DNA of 64,000 nt from CAMAVH01 sp964628235 (GTDB lineage Bacteria; Pseudomonadota; Alphaproteobacteria; SMXQ01), in the NCBI GenBank assembly GCA_964628235.1, contig CAZVLU010000002.1:70614-134613 (forward strand), in the 5' to 3' direction. This document shows positions 31,825 through 39,295 of this stretch, piece after piece. Every line of letters begins with the position of its first letter. The stretch's first letter is position 1. The position numbers and the translations under genes are program-made. The notes beneath the pieces were generated by a model. It was given only the letters and a program-made list of their open reading frames with translations, had not been told where the DNA came from and made no database searches.

Positions 31825-32919
31825 ATGTCCTCTCCCGGCACGCGCATCGGCATCCTCACCAGCGGCGGCGACTGCGCCGGCTTGAACGCGGTGATCCGCG
31901 CCGTGGTGTTTCGCGCCGTCCACACCTATGGCTGGGAAGTGGTCGGCTTGCGTCAGGGCACGCTCGGCTTGTTGCAGCGTCCGCCCGACACGATGCATTT
32001 GGATGTCGGCATGTTCTCGGGCTCGATCCTGCGCGAGAGCGGCACGATGTTGGGCACCACCAACACGGGCGATCCCTTCGCTTTCCCGATGGCCGACGGC
32101 CGCAAGCAGGATCGCTCGGCCGAGGTGATCGAAGGCTATCGCCAACTGGGTCTTTCGGGCCTCGTCGTCATCGGCGGCGACGGCTCCTTCCGCATCCTGA
32201 ACAAGCTGGCGCGCCAGGGCGACATTCCCATCGTCGGCGTCCCCAAGACGATCGACAACGACGTCGGCCGCACCGAAAATTCCATCGGCTTCATCACCGC
32301 CGTCAACGTGGCGACGGAAGCCCTCGACCGTTTGCAGCCGACGGCGGCGAGCCATCGGCGCGTCATGATTCTCGAAGTGATGGGGCGCGACGCCGGCCAT
32401 ATCGCGCTGGCGAGCGGCATCGCCGGCGGCGCCGACATCATCCTGCTGCCGGAAATTCCCTGGAAGCTCGAGCATCTCGCCGCCAAAATTCGGCGGGTCC
32501 GCGATGAGGAGGGCCGCAATTTCGCGCTCGTCGTCGTCGCCGAAGGCGTGAAAACGCCGGACGGCCGCTCCGTCACCCAGATGGATGTCGAAGGCAAAAT
32601 CCGCTACGGCGGCATCGGCCATTATCTCGGCGACCATTTGGCCGAAGCGGCCAAGGCGGAGACTCGCGTTACCGTGCTCGGCCATGTGCAGCGCGGCGGC
32701 AGCCCGGCCACCACCGACCGCGTGCTCGCCTCGGCCTTCGGCGTCGCCGCCGTCGATCTGCTCGCCGCCGGCAAATATCGCCGTATGGTCACCTGGCAAA
32801 ATCGCCATGTCGTCGATGTGCCGATCGAAGACACCATCTCGGGCCCCGGCGGCGTCAACATCGACGGCGACCTGGTGCGCACGGCGCGCGGCCTCGGCAT
32901 TTGTCTCGGTGACGCATGA
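31825..32919 (+). CDS. pfkA: 6-phosphofructokinase
   Basis: 364 residues of the PfkA superfamily: GILTSGGDCAGLNAVIRA (nucleotide/PPi loop), GLVVIGGDGSFRI, VPKTIDNDV (substrate/catalytic Asp), MGRDAGHIAL and LGHVQRGGSP. The selectivity positions read Gly in GGDGS (ATP-type) and Lys in PKTIDND (PPi-type in E. coli numbering 104/124), the mixed combination known from some ATP-dependent group III enzymes. ATG 31825 begins the conserved region; an ATG at 31786 would add a hydrophobic leader of 13 residues. Commits fructose-6-phosphate to glycolysis. Confidence 0.92.
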   Translation: MSSPGTRIGILTSGGDCAGLNAVIRAVVFRAVHTYGWEVVGLRQGTLGLLQRPPDTMHLDVGMFSGSILRESGTMLGTTNTGDPFAFPMADGRKQDRSAEVIEGYRQLGLSGLVVIGGDGSFRILNKLARQGDIPIVGVPKTIDNDVGRTENSIGFITAVNVATEALDRLQPTAASHRRVMILEVMGRDAGHIALASGIAGGADIILLPEIPWKLEHLAAKIRRVRDEEGRNFALVVVAEGVKTPDGRSVTQMDVEGKIRYGGIGHYLGDHLAEAAKAETRVTVLGHVQRGGSPATTDRVLASAFGVAAVDLLAAGKYRRMVTWQNRHVVDVPIEDTISGPGGVNIDGDLVRTARGLGICLGDA

Positions 32920-32932
32920 GGGGTGACGCTTG

Positions 32933-33505
32933 ATGGAGTTTCCCGATCACCCGTTTTGGGATTTTGCGATCGACGTCTATCGCCGCCCCGGCGTGTCCGA
33001 TGCCTGCCTGAAACTGCAGGAGCCCTATCACCTCGACGTCAACCTGCTGCTGTTTTGCGGCTGGACCGGCGCCTTCGGCATGGGCCGGTTGTCGCATGAG
33101 GAAATCGCGCGCTGCCGCGACGCGGTGGCGGGTTGGCACGACAACGTGGTGCGCGCCTTGCGCGGCGTGCGCCGCCTGCTCAAGGACGGCTTCGCCGATT
33201 TGCCGGCGGAGCTCGGCGAGATCAGCGGGGCCTTGCGCAAGCAGATCCAGGCGCGCGAGATCGACGCCGAACATCTCGAGCAATTGATTCTCGTCGGCAC
33301 CGTGCATCGCGTGCCGAACGACCATCTCGGCGCGTCGGAAAAGTTCGCCGACGCGGCGGACAACATGGCGGCTTATTGCCGCGCGCTCGACGCCAAGTTC
33401 GACGAGAGCGACCGCGCGGCATTGACGGTCATTCTTGCCGCTATGTTCCCGGCGCAGGCCGAACAAGCTGCGCGTAGGGCGATCGACGCTGCTGCCCGCG
33501 CTTAA
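32933..33505 (+). CDS. TIGR02444/DUF2390 family protein
   Basis: 190-residue soluble helical protein. The start FPDHPFWDFAIDVYRRPGVSDACLKLQEPYHLDVNLLLFCGW is typical of TIGR02444 (DUF2390), of unknown function. It follows pfkA by 13 bases and is likely co-transcribed. ATG at 32933 after GAGGGG is used; a TTG immediately before would add one residue. Nothing in the sequence reveals activity. Confidence 0.8.
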   Translation: MEFPDHPFWDFAIDVYRRPGVSDACLKLQEPYHLDVNLLLFCGWTGAFGMGRLSHEEIARCRDAVAGWHDNVVRALRGVRRLLKDGFADLPAELGEISGALRKQIQAREIDAEHLEQLILVGTVHRVPNDHLGASEKFADAADNMAAYCRALDAKFDESDRAALTVILAAMFPAQAEQAARRAIDAAARA

Positions 33506-33552
33506 CCGGCGCGCCTGAAAAGGTTTCGCCGAATCAAGGCTGAAGCGCGTTC

Positions 33553-33583
33553 GAAAATTTGCTTCGATGCGAAGATAATTTTC
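33553..33583. repeat. Imperfect hairpin upstream of small DUF465 gene
   Basis: GAAAATTTGCTTCG-ATG-CGAAGATAATTTTC: 14-base arms with two mismatches, AT-rich ends. It could terminate the pfkA transcript or serve as an operator. Confidence 0.45.
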
Positions 33584-33704
33584 ATGCGCGCCGCGCTTGC
33601 GCTTATTGCGTCGGGCGAGTCGCTTTCGGTTGCCATCCCCGTCCGTCGGTCTAAGATCATTGTGCTGATGGTTCTCACGTCTCTAACAAAAGAGGAGAAC
33701 AGGA

Positions 33705-33878
33705 ATGGCGATTGAGCAACGTATCGAGACGCTTAAAGCCAACCATGCGTCGCTTGAAGCGGCGCTGCATGCGGAGATTATCCGTCCTCATCCCGATGAT
33801 GGACGCATCCGCGATCTCAAGCGAACCAAGCTTCGCCTCAAAGACGAAATAACCCGGCTCAAACCCACCGACGCCTGA
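33705..33878 (+). CDS. DUF465 (YdcH-like) protein, short
   Basis: 57 residues, easily missed because of its size: starts MAIEQRIETLKANHASLEAAL, then RPHPDDGRIRDLKRTKLRLKDEI. The combination NHASLE, PxPDD and LKRxKLRLKDEI is the DUF465 signature. AGAGGAG at 33691-33697 is eight bases before the ATG. Predicted antiparallel helical hairpin. Function unknown; a paralogue lies 2 kb upstream on the other strand. Confidence 0.85.
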   Translation: MAIEQRIETLKANHASLEAALHAEIIRPHPDDGRIRDLKRTKLRLKDEITRLKPTDA

Positions 33879-33927
33879 CGCGCCGGCTCCATTCGCTCGC
33901 GTGCAAACGCGCCCGCTTGCTCGTTGG

Positions 33928-33956
33928 CGCCCGCCTGTCGGCCTGACAGGCGGGCG
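33928..33956. terminator. Bidirectional terminator hairpin
   Basis: CGCCCGCCTGTC-GGCCT-GACAGGCGGGCG, a perfect 12-bp stem followed by TTAAAA, between the convergent DUF465 and DUF1013 genes. Confidence 0.85.
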
Positions 33957-33978
33957 TTAAAACGAATCTGCGTGACGC

Positions 33979-34692
33979 TTAGTTGGTGGTTTCGCCGACC
34001 GGCTGGCCGTTCGAATCCGCCTCGTCGCCGCCAGTCTCGGATTCGGTTTGATCGAGCGCCGCGTCGTCGGCGACATCATCCGCCATGTCGTCGGTTTGAT
34101 CGTCGGCGTCGGGCGCCTCTCCGAGCGCGGCTTTGCGCTCGGCGCGCGCCTTGCGTTGTTCGGCGCGAGCTTTGATGCGGCGGGCGCGCTGCACGGCGCT
34201 ATGCAGCTCTTCGAGGCTGCACATGCCGAGGTCGACCGGATCGCGCGGCTTGATCGCCGCGGCTTTCCAATGGGTCTTGCTGCGCACGGCGGTGAGCGTC
34301 GCCTTGGTCGTGCCGACCAGCTTGCAGATCTGCGCGTCGGTCAGCTCGGGATATTGACGGAGCAGCCAAGCGATCGCGTCCGGGCGCTCCTGGCGCTTGG
34401 AGACAGGCGTGTAGCGCGGGCCCTTCGACTTGGCCTTGGGCAGCGACTCGGGCGGCGGCGCCATCTTGAGGCGCGCCTTCGGATCGGCGGCGACGCGGTC
34501 GATCTCTTCTTTCGTCAACTGCGCGTTGACGATCGGATCGAGGCCGACGATGCCGGTGGCGACTTCGCCGTCGGCGATCGCTTGCACCTCAAGCATGTGC
34601 ATGCCGCAGAAATCGGCGATCTGGTCGAAGGTGAGGCCCGTGTTTTCGACCAACCAGACGGCGGTGGCCTTGGGCATCAACGGGAGAGGCAT
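33979..34692 (-). CDS. DUF1013 family protein (TrcR-type regulator)
   Basis: 237 residues. The N-terminal 190 residues match DUF1013, a conserved alphaproteobacterial family carried in databases as cell cycle transcriptional regulator TrcR: MPLPLMPKATAVWLVENTGLTFDQIADFCGMHMLEVQ, then PISKRQ-like PVSKRQERPDAIAWLLRQYPELTDAQICKLVGTTKATL, which looks like two HTH-type segments. The C-terminal ~45 residues are a very acidic, disordered tail (DDQTDDMADDVADD). The regulator name is from family knowledge, not visible here. Confidence 0.85.
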   Translation of the reverse strand: MPLPLMPKATAVWLVENTGLTFDQIADFCGMHMLEVQAIADGEVATGIVGLDPIVNAQLTKEEIDRVAADPKARLKMAPPPESLPKAKSKGPRYTPVSKRQERPDAIAWLLRQYPELTDAQICKLVGTTKATLTAVRSKTHWKAAAIKPRDPVDLGMCSLEELHSAVQRARRIKARAEQRKARAERKAALGEAPDADDQTDDMADDVADDAALDQTESETGGDEADSNGQPVGETTN

Positions 34693-34831
34693 GCGAACTC
34701 CTTGAAAGCGTCGGATTTGAAAGCGCCTGGCGCGCCGCGGGGAGGGCCATCCCTCCGCGCCGGCAGCCGCCGGACGGCAAATTTTGTGAAGTACAGATAT
34801 AATGCCTGCCGCAGCGGCATGAAAGGCAGCG

Positions 34832-34858
34832 ATCCAATAATCAAATAACGCATTGGAT
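34832..34858. promoter_or_regulatory. Dyad upstream of DUF1192 gene
   Basis: ATCCAAT and ATTGGAT, 7-bp perfect inverted repeats 13 bp apart, immediately before an AT-rich TATATAAA stretch. Candidate operator overlapping the promoter. Confidence 0.35.
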
Positions 34859-34893
34859 TTGTTATATAAACCTTTTTCTCGCAGGAGAGCGCG

Positions 34894-35097
34894 ATGGCGC
34901 GGGATGATGACGAAGATTTGCGGCCGGCAGGTCTGCCGCGGTGGCTCGAGCCGCGGCTGCTCGACAGCCTATCGGTTGCCGAGCTTGGCGACTATGTGCT
35001 TGCGCTGAAAGCTGAAATTGCGCGCGCTGAAGCCGCCGCCGAGGCCAAAAAGACCCATCGGGCGGGCATCGAGTCGCTGTTCGGCAAAAAATCTTGA
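34894..35097 (+). CDS. DUF1192 family protein
   Basis: 67-residue protein. LDSLSVAELGDYVLALKAEIARAEAAAEAKKTHRAGIESLFGKK has the DUF1192 pattern (LSVxEL...RIxxLKAEIxRxE...K...A...LF), a small helical family of unknown function in Alphaproteobacteria. GCAGGAGAG lies just before the ATG. Upstream is the dyad ATCCAAT-N13-ATTGGAT (34832-34858), possibly an operator. Confidence 0.85.
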   Translation: MARDDDEDLRPAGLPRWLEPRLLDSLSVAELGDYVLALKAEIARAEAAAEAKKTHRAGIESLFGKKS

Positions 35098-35154
35098 GGG
35101 TCGGCGAAAAAAACGCGGCGTTTAACTATTCCTTTAGTCATAGGCCGCTATAAC

Positions 35155-35288
35155 GGTCGTGCGGTTACTGTCCCCGACCGCAACCGATCTCCGGATCGGG
35201 GACCCGAGCTTCGACCCCCTCGAGCAAAGGTCCATTTTTTGATCCTCCCTGATGAACTTTAAGCCGCCCTTCGGGGCGGCTTTTTTTC
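35155..35288 (+). ncRNA. Candidate small RNA, ~130 nt, with intrinsic terminator
   Basis: Noncoding, with an ordered set of hairpins: GTCC (35170-35173)/GGAC (35200-35203) enclosing CCGATC-TCCG-GATCGG (35184-35199). Then CGAG/CTCG (35205-35222) with a C-rich loop, a single-stranded stretch containing GATCCTCCCTGATG (an anti-SD-like CCTCCC), and a perfect terminator. A -10-like TATAAC is at 35149-35154, preceded by TTAACTATTCCTTTA (35122-35136), one mismatch from a CtrA box. Strand and ends are inferred from the terminator. It could instead be a long 3' UTR of the DUF1192 gene. Confidence 0.5.
35261..35288 (+). terminator. UUCG-loop intrinsic terminator
   Basis: AAGCCGCCC-TTCG-GGGCGGCTT followed by TTTTT; nine perfect pairs with the extra-stable tetraloop. 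Ends the candidate small RNA. Confidence 0.93.
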
Positions 35289-35289
35289 T

Positions 35290-35423
35290 TTAAAATCAGT
35301 ATTTTGAAACGATGTTACAAAAAATATAGGATTCTGCTTGATCGATTTCACAGCAGGTATAAATTTCGACCCAGAGCTTCTCGCGCTCCAAAGACGCGGC
35401 AAGTTTAACAGGCAGGCGCCACG
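35290..35423. other. AT-rich noncoding stretch with a promoter-like sequence
   Basis: TTGAAA (35304-35309), 17-bp spacer, TAGGAT (35327-35332) on the plus strand resembles a weak sigma70 promoter. It would drive transcription into the hairpins at 35431-35538. No gene is seen. Either a second small transcript or nothing. Confidence 0.25.
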
Positions 35424-35538
35424 AAAAAACGAGCCGCCCCCGGGTTTCCCCCGGCAGGGCGGCTCTCTTCGTTTCAGGGCCGTTTTATTTCTGGCGACAT
35501 AACAGTGAAGCCGCCGTGGTTTGCGCCACGGCGGCTTC
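35424..35538 (-). terminator. Double hairpin downstream of hsp20
   Basis: Two stems after the hsp20 stop: GAAGCCGCCGTGG-N6-CCACGGCGGCTTC (35507-35538) and GAGCCGCCC...GGGCGGCTC with inner CCGGG/CCCGG (35431-35465). On the minus strand the second is followed by GTTTTTTCG, a proper intrinsic terminator. Confidence 0.8.
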
Positions 35539-35561
35539 GATCTGTCGGGGCTTGGCCGATA

Positions 35562-36029
35562 TTAGGCCGCTTGGTCGATCACTTGCGGCCGCTGCGGCTC
35601 GCCGGCGACGATGTCGATGCGGCGCGGCTTCGCCTGCTCGGGGATCTCGCGCTTGAGATCGATATGCAGCAGGCCGTTGACCAGATCGGCGCCGGCGACC
35701 TTCACCGTGTCGGCCAATTCGAAGGCATGGCGGAAGGCGCGGCCGGCGATGCCGCGGTAGAGATAATGGCTGCTCTCCTCGGCGACGCGCGCCGCCTCGC
35801 TCAGCTTGCCCGAGACGATGAGCTTGTTTTCCTGCACCGTGACATCGAGCTCGGAGCGGTCGAAGCCCGCGACCGCCAGGGTGATGCGGTACTTGTCCTC
35901 GCCGGTCTTCTCGATGTTGTAGGGCGGATAGGCGGTTTCGGTCTTGGCGAGGTTGCTTTCGAGCAAGCGCGACAAGCGGTCGAAGCCGACGGTGGAGCGG
36001 AACAGCGGGGAGAAATCGTAATTGACCAT
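35562..36029 (-). CDS. Small heat-shock protein Hsp20
   Basis: 155-residue alpha-crystallin-type chaperone of the IbpA class. MVNYDFSPLFRSTVGFDRLSRLLE is the usual N-terminus of rhizobial and other proteobacterial class A Hsp20; the alpha-crystallin domain spans ~35-130 (YNIEKTGEDKYRITLAVAGF, ELDVTVQENKLIVSGK, FRHAFELADTVKVAGADLVNGLLHI), with the I-x-I-like RRIDI at the end. It holds unfolded proteins during heat stress. Expression is predicted to be controlled both by a heat-shock sigma factor and by an RNA thermometer in its leader. Confidence 0.95.
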   Translation of the reverse strand: MVNYDFSPLFRSTVGFDRLSRLLESNLAKTETAYPPYNIEKTGEDKYRITLAVAGFDRSELDVTVQENKLIVSGKLSEAARVAEESSHYLYRGIAGRAFRHAFELADTVKVAGADLVNGLLHIDLKREIPEQAKPRRIDIVAGEPQRPQVIDQAA

Positions 36030-36090
36030 GGATATATCCTCCTAGAGCGATACAGGTCCTTCGCGCGCGAGTGGATCGCGCGCGCTATGA
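36030..36090 (-). promoter_or_regulatory. ROSE-like RNA thermometer of hsp20
   Basis: On the minus strand the leader ends with TATCGCTCTAGGAGGATA just before the ATG. The TCGCT element (36050-36046) can pair imperfectly with the SD AGGAGG (36043-36038), including an opposed G-G, as in ROSE elements that hide the SD until heating. A strong upstream stem GCGCGCGA-N5-TCGCGCGC lies at about 36062-36085. ROSE elements are known in front of hsp20 genes in rhizobia and relatives. Confidence 0.65.
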
Positions 36091-36155
36091 GAGGCCCACC
36101 ACAGGGTCGAACCTCCGGTTCATGGCCGGCCCCGATGGGCGCCGGCACGCAGTGG

Positions 36156-36183
36156 ATTTAGGCGGGCATTCGGCGGGGTCAAG
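36156..36183 (-). promoter_or_regulatory. Putative RpoH (sigma32) promoter of hsp20
   Basis: On the minus strand CTTGACC (36183-36177) and CCTAAAT (36162-36156) with 14 bp between the boxes (17 from CTTG to CCTAAAT). It resembles the alphaproteobacterial heat-shock consensus. Predicted leader is ~120 nt and contains the ROSE-like element. Confidence 0.5.
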
Positions 36184-36219
36184 ACGCGCCGCCCAAGATT
36201 TTTTGGCCAGAAATGCAAA

Positions 36220-36250
36220 CGGCCGGCGTTCCTTGAAGGAACGCCGGCCG
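36220..36250 (-). terminator. Terminator downstream of rpmE
   Basis: CGGCCGGCGTTCC-TTGAA-GGAACGCCGGCCG, a perfect 13-bp stem 26 bases after the rpmE stop, followed on the minus strand by TTTGCATTT. Confidence 0.85.
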
Positions 36251-36276
36251 CGCGAAACGCCGGAAGGTTCGGGCGG

Positions 36277-36504
36277 CTACTCTTTCTTGAGGCCGATGCC
36301 CGAGAACTTCTTGTTGAACTTGGCCATCTGGCCGCCCGTGTCGAGCAGGCGATGGACGCCGGTCCACACCGGATGCGACTTCGAGTCGATTTCGAGCTTC
36401 ACCGTGTCGCCAGCCTTGCCCATGGTCGAGCGCGACTTGTAGGTGGTGCCGTCGGTCATCACGATGTTGATCTCGTGATAGTCGGGATGGATGTCAGTCT
36501 TCAT
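36277..36504 (-). CDS. rpmE: 50S ribosomal protein L31
   Basis: 75 residues: MKTDIHPDYHEINIVMTDGTTYKSRST, then LEIDSKSHPVWTG and TGGQMAKFNKKF, the L31 signature. The CxxC zinc motif is absent, so this is the zinc-independent type common in Alphaproteobacteria. The ATG at 36504 matches the conserved L31 start; an in-frame extension upstream has no family similarity. L31 bridges the 50S central protuberance and the 30S head. Confidence 0.95.
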   Translation of the reverse strand: MKTDIHPDYHEINIVMTDGTTYKSRSTMGKAGDTVKLEIDSKSHPVWTGVHRLLDTGGQMAKFNKKFSGIGLKKE

Positions 36505-36606
36505 GGCAGGCTCCAGAAATGAGGGGCTGGTTATAGCCAAGCGGCCCCGAGAACGCAAGGCCGGGCCGGAATCCGCCCAATGCGCAGTTCAAACTAGCTA
36601 AGCCGT

Positions 36607-37341
36607 TTATAAAACAGGCATTTCCGCCAAGAGGCGGCCTTCCCCGGCGCGCGGCGTCGCCCGCCCGAGCCGCCGCGTCAGCTCCCAATAGCGCGCGGCG
36701 ATGGGATGGACGACGGATACGCCGAATTCGCGTTCGAGCCGCTCGACGGCGCTGAGCCGCCATTTGCCGCTGCCTTGCAGGCAAAGCCCGTCCGCGTCCG
36801 GGTGGCGGCGCAGGATCGGCGCCAACAGGTCGAAACATTCCGCATCGGTCAGGGCGCGGGTCATCAGCCAATCGACCGCCACCTTGACCACGTCGCGCAC
36901 GTCGAAGCCGGCGGCGCGGAAATAGGCTTCCGCCTCCGGCCCGGTGGTCGGATCGTAGCCGGCGTCGACCAGCTTGCGCACGCCGAGCGCCTTGAGCGCG
37001 TTGGCTTGGCACATGGCGGAGGTGAAGACCGGCACGCCATGCGCCTTCTCCCAGGCGTCCACCGTGCGGCGCTCCTCGTCGTATCCGAGGATGAGAAAAG
37101 CCGGCGTGCCTTCGGGGTGGATGAGATCGGCGCCCTCTGCTGCGAAGGCCGCGACCATCTCGCCATAGGCCGGGATCGCCGCGGCGAATTCCTCGAACTT
37201 GCCGAATTTGACCGGCGCCACCCGCGTCGCCGTGCGGATGCCGGGCGGCAGCATGGCGCTCAGCACATCGTGCGACGGGCTGGATCGGCTCGACGGCTTG
37301 ATCATGCCGACGAAGGCTTCGGTCTTTGCCGGCTGGGTCAT
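36607..37341 (-). CDS. Arylmalonate decarboxylase/maleate isomerase-like (Asp/Glu racemase superfamily)
   Basis: 244-residue enzyme of the Asp/Glu/hydantoin racemase superfamily. Family-like regions: GADLIHPEGTPAFLILG (first catalytic loop), PVFTSAMCQANALKALGVRKLV, and DADGLCLQGSGKW (second catalytic loop, Cys ~187). The first loop has Gly-Thr where racemases and maleate isomerases place a catalytic Cys, while the second Cys is kept; arylmalonate decarboxylases also have a single active-site Cys. Substrate unknown. ATG 37341 is chosen over an ATG at 37404 because homology begins there. Divergent from the ABC exporter. Confidence 0.7.
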   Translation of the reverse strand: MTQPAKTEAFVGMIKPSSRSSPSHDVLSAMLPPGIRTATRVAPVKFGKFEEFAAAIPAYGEMVAAFAAEGADLIHPEGTPAFLILGYDEERRTVDAWEKAHGVPVFTSAMCQANALKALGVRKLVDAGYDPTTGPEAEAYFRAAGFDVRDVVKVAVDWLMTRALTDAECFDLLAPILRRHPDADGLCLQGSGKWRLSAVERLEREFGVSVVHPIAARYWELTRRLGRATPRAGEGRLLAEMPVL

Positions 37342-37433
37342 CGCGGGCTCCTCATCGAAATTGGCGGAAGGCTGGCCTATCGGGCCCGCCGCGGGTAGTC
37401 TCACGCCCGCTCACATGGTCATGATCCTGCAAA

Positions 37434-39269
37434 ATGCCCGCCAGCCCCACAGATAATAGTCCCAAAGACAGCAGCCAGCCGGCTCCGTCCAAGGATATCG
37501 GCCAGCTGCGCCATATCCTGCGCTTCGTGCTGCCCTACCGCTTGCAGGTGGCGGGCGCCTTGGTGGCGCTCACCGTCGCCGCCGGCACGGTGCTGGTCAT
37601 GGGCGTCGGCTTGCAACGTCTGGTCGACGGCGGCTTCGCCGAGGGCAACCCCGGCCTGCTCGATCAATCGCTATTCGCCCTGCTCGGCGTCATCATCGTA
37701 TTGGCGGGCGCCACCTACAGCCGCTTCTTCCTCGTCACCTGGCTCGGCGAGCGCGTCGTCGCCGACATCCGCAAGGCGGTGTTCGGCCATGTCGTCGAAC
37801 TCGACCCCGGCTATTTCGAGACGACTCGCACCGGCGAGGTGCTGACCCGCATCACCACCGACACGACCCTGCTGCAAACCGTCATCGGCTCGTCGGTGTC
37901 GCTGGCGCTGCGCAACATCCTGCTGCTGATCGGCGGCCTCGTCATGCTGGCCATCACCAGCCCCAAACTGACCGGTCTCGTCGTGCTCGCCGTGCCGCTG
38001 GTCATCGCGCCGATCGTGCTGATCGGCCGCAAGGTGCGCAAACTCTCGCGCGAAAGCCAAGATCGCGTCGCCGACGTCGGAGCCGGCGTCGAGGAAAGCC
38101 TCAACGCCGTGCGCACCATCCAGGCCTTCGTGCAAGAGGACGCCGAGCGCGCTCGCTTCGGCAGCCGCGTCGAGGACGCCTTCGGCACGGCGCTCAAGCG
38201 CACGCGCGCCCGCGCGTTGCTCACCATGATCGTCATCGTCATGGTGTTCGGCTCGGTCGGCCTCGTGCTGTGGATCGGCGGCCATGACGTTCTCGCCGGC
38301 CGCATCTCGGGCGGCGAGCTGTCGGCCTTCGTGTTCTACGCCGTCGTCGTCGCCGGCGCTGCCGGCGCAGTGTCGGAAGTGATCGGCGACTTGCAGCGCG
38401 CCGCCGGCGCCAGCGAGCGCCTGATGGAATTGCTGGCGACCCAGCCGGCCATCGCCGCGCCTGCCGATCCGGTGGCGCTCCCTGTGCGTGAAATGAAAGG
38501 CGGGGGCGGCGGCAGCGCCATCGCCTTCGAGGGCGTCACCTTCCGCTATCCGTCGCGCCCCGACCGCGCGGCGCTGGCCGATTTCGATCTCAAGATCGCG
38601 CCGGGCGAGACCATCGCGCTGGTCGGGCCGTCGGGCGCCGGCAAGACCACAGTGTTTCAGATGCTGCTGCGCTTTTACGATCCGCAAGCGGGTCGCATCC
38701 TGTTCGACGGCGTCGATTTGACGCGCGCCGATCCCAAGGCGGTGCGCGCCCGCTTAGGGCTGGTGGCGCAAGACCCGGTGATCTTCGGCGCCGACGCCTG
38801 GACCAACATCCGCTACGGCCGGCCCGACGCGACCGACGCCGAGGTGCTGGCCGCCGCCGAAGCCGCCGCCGCGCGCGAATTTCTCGAAGAGCTGCCCAAC
38901 GGGCTCGACAGCTTCCTCGGCGAGAAGGGCGTGCGTCTGTCGGGCGGCCAGCGCCAGCGAGTCGCCATCGCGCGCGCCATCCTGCGCGACCCGGCCTTGC
39001 TGCTGCTCGACGAGGCGACGAGCGCGCTCGATGCCGAATCGGAACGCTTGGTGCAACAGGCGTTGGAAAAGCTCATGGTCGGGCGCACCACCATCGTCAT
39101 CGCTCACCGGCTCGCCACGGTGTTGAAGGCCGATCGCATCGTCGTGATGGAAGACGGCCGCATCGTGGCGCAGGGCAAGCATCACGAATTGATGGCCGAA
39201 GACGGGCTTTATGCGCGCCTGGCGCGCTTGCAGTTCGATTTGAGCGGCGTCGAAGCGGCGACCGTCTAG
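37434..39269 (+). CDS. ABC exporter (half-transporter, MsbA-like)
   Basis: 611 residues: a six-helix type-1 exporter domain (~25-330) and an ATPase domain with Walker A GPSGAGKT (~397), Q-loop VAQDPVIFG, signature LSGGQRQR (~501) and Walker B LLLLDEAT (~521), followed by the H-loop IVIAHRL. A glycine-rich linker (MKGGGGGSAI) precedes the ATPase. Works as a homo- or heterodimer; no partner gene is adjacent. Substrate (lipid, drug or peptide) cannot be inferred. Confidence 0.92.
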   Translation: MPASPTDNSPKDSSQPAPSKDIGQLRHILRFVLPYRLQVAGALVALTVAAGTVLVMGVGLQRLVDGGFAEGNPGLLDQSLFALLGVIIVLAGATYSRFFLVTWLGERVVADIRKAVFGHVVELDPGYFETTRTGEVLTRITTDTTLLQTVIGSSVSLALRNILLLIGGLVMLAITSPKLTGLVVLAVPLVIAPIVLIGRKVRKLSRESQDRVADVGAGVEESLNAVRTIQAFVQEDAERARFGSRVEDAFGTALKRTRARALLTMIVIVMVFGSVGLVLWIGGHDVLAGRISGGELSAFVFYAVVVAGAAGAVSEVIGDLQRAAGASERLMELLATQPAIAAPADPVALPVREMKGGGGGSAIAFEGVTFRYPSRPDRAALADFDLKIAPGETIALVGPSGAGKTTVFQMLLRFYDPQAGRILFDGVDLTRADPKAVRARLGLVAQDPVIFGADAWTNIRYGRPDATDAEVLAAAEAAAAREFLEELPNGLDSFLGEKGVRLSGGQRQRVAIARAILRDPALLLLDEATSALDAESERLVQQALEKLMVGRTTIVIAHRLATVLKADRIVVMEDGRIVAQGKHHELMAEDGLYARLARLQFDLSGVEAATV

Positions 39270-39295
39270 TTCAGCGCTGATTAAGCTTCAACCGC

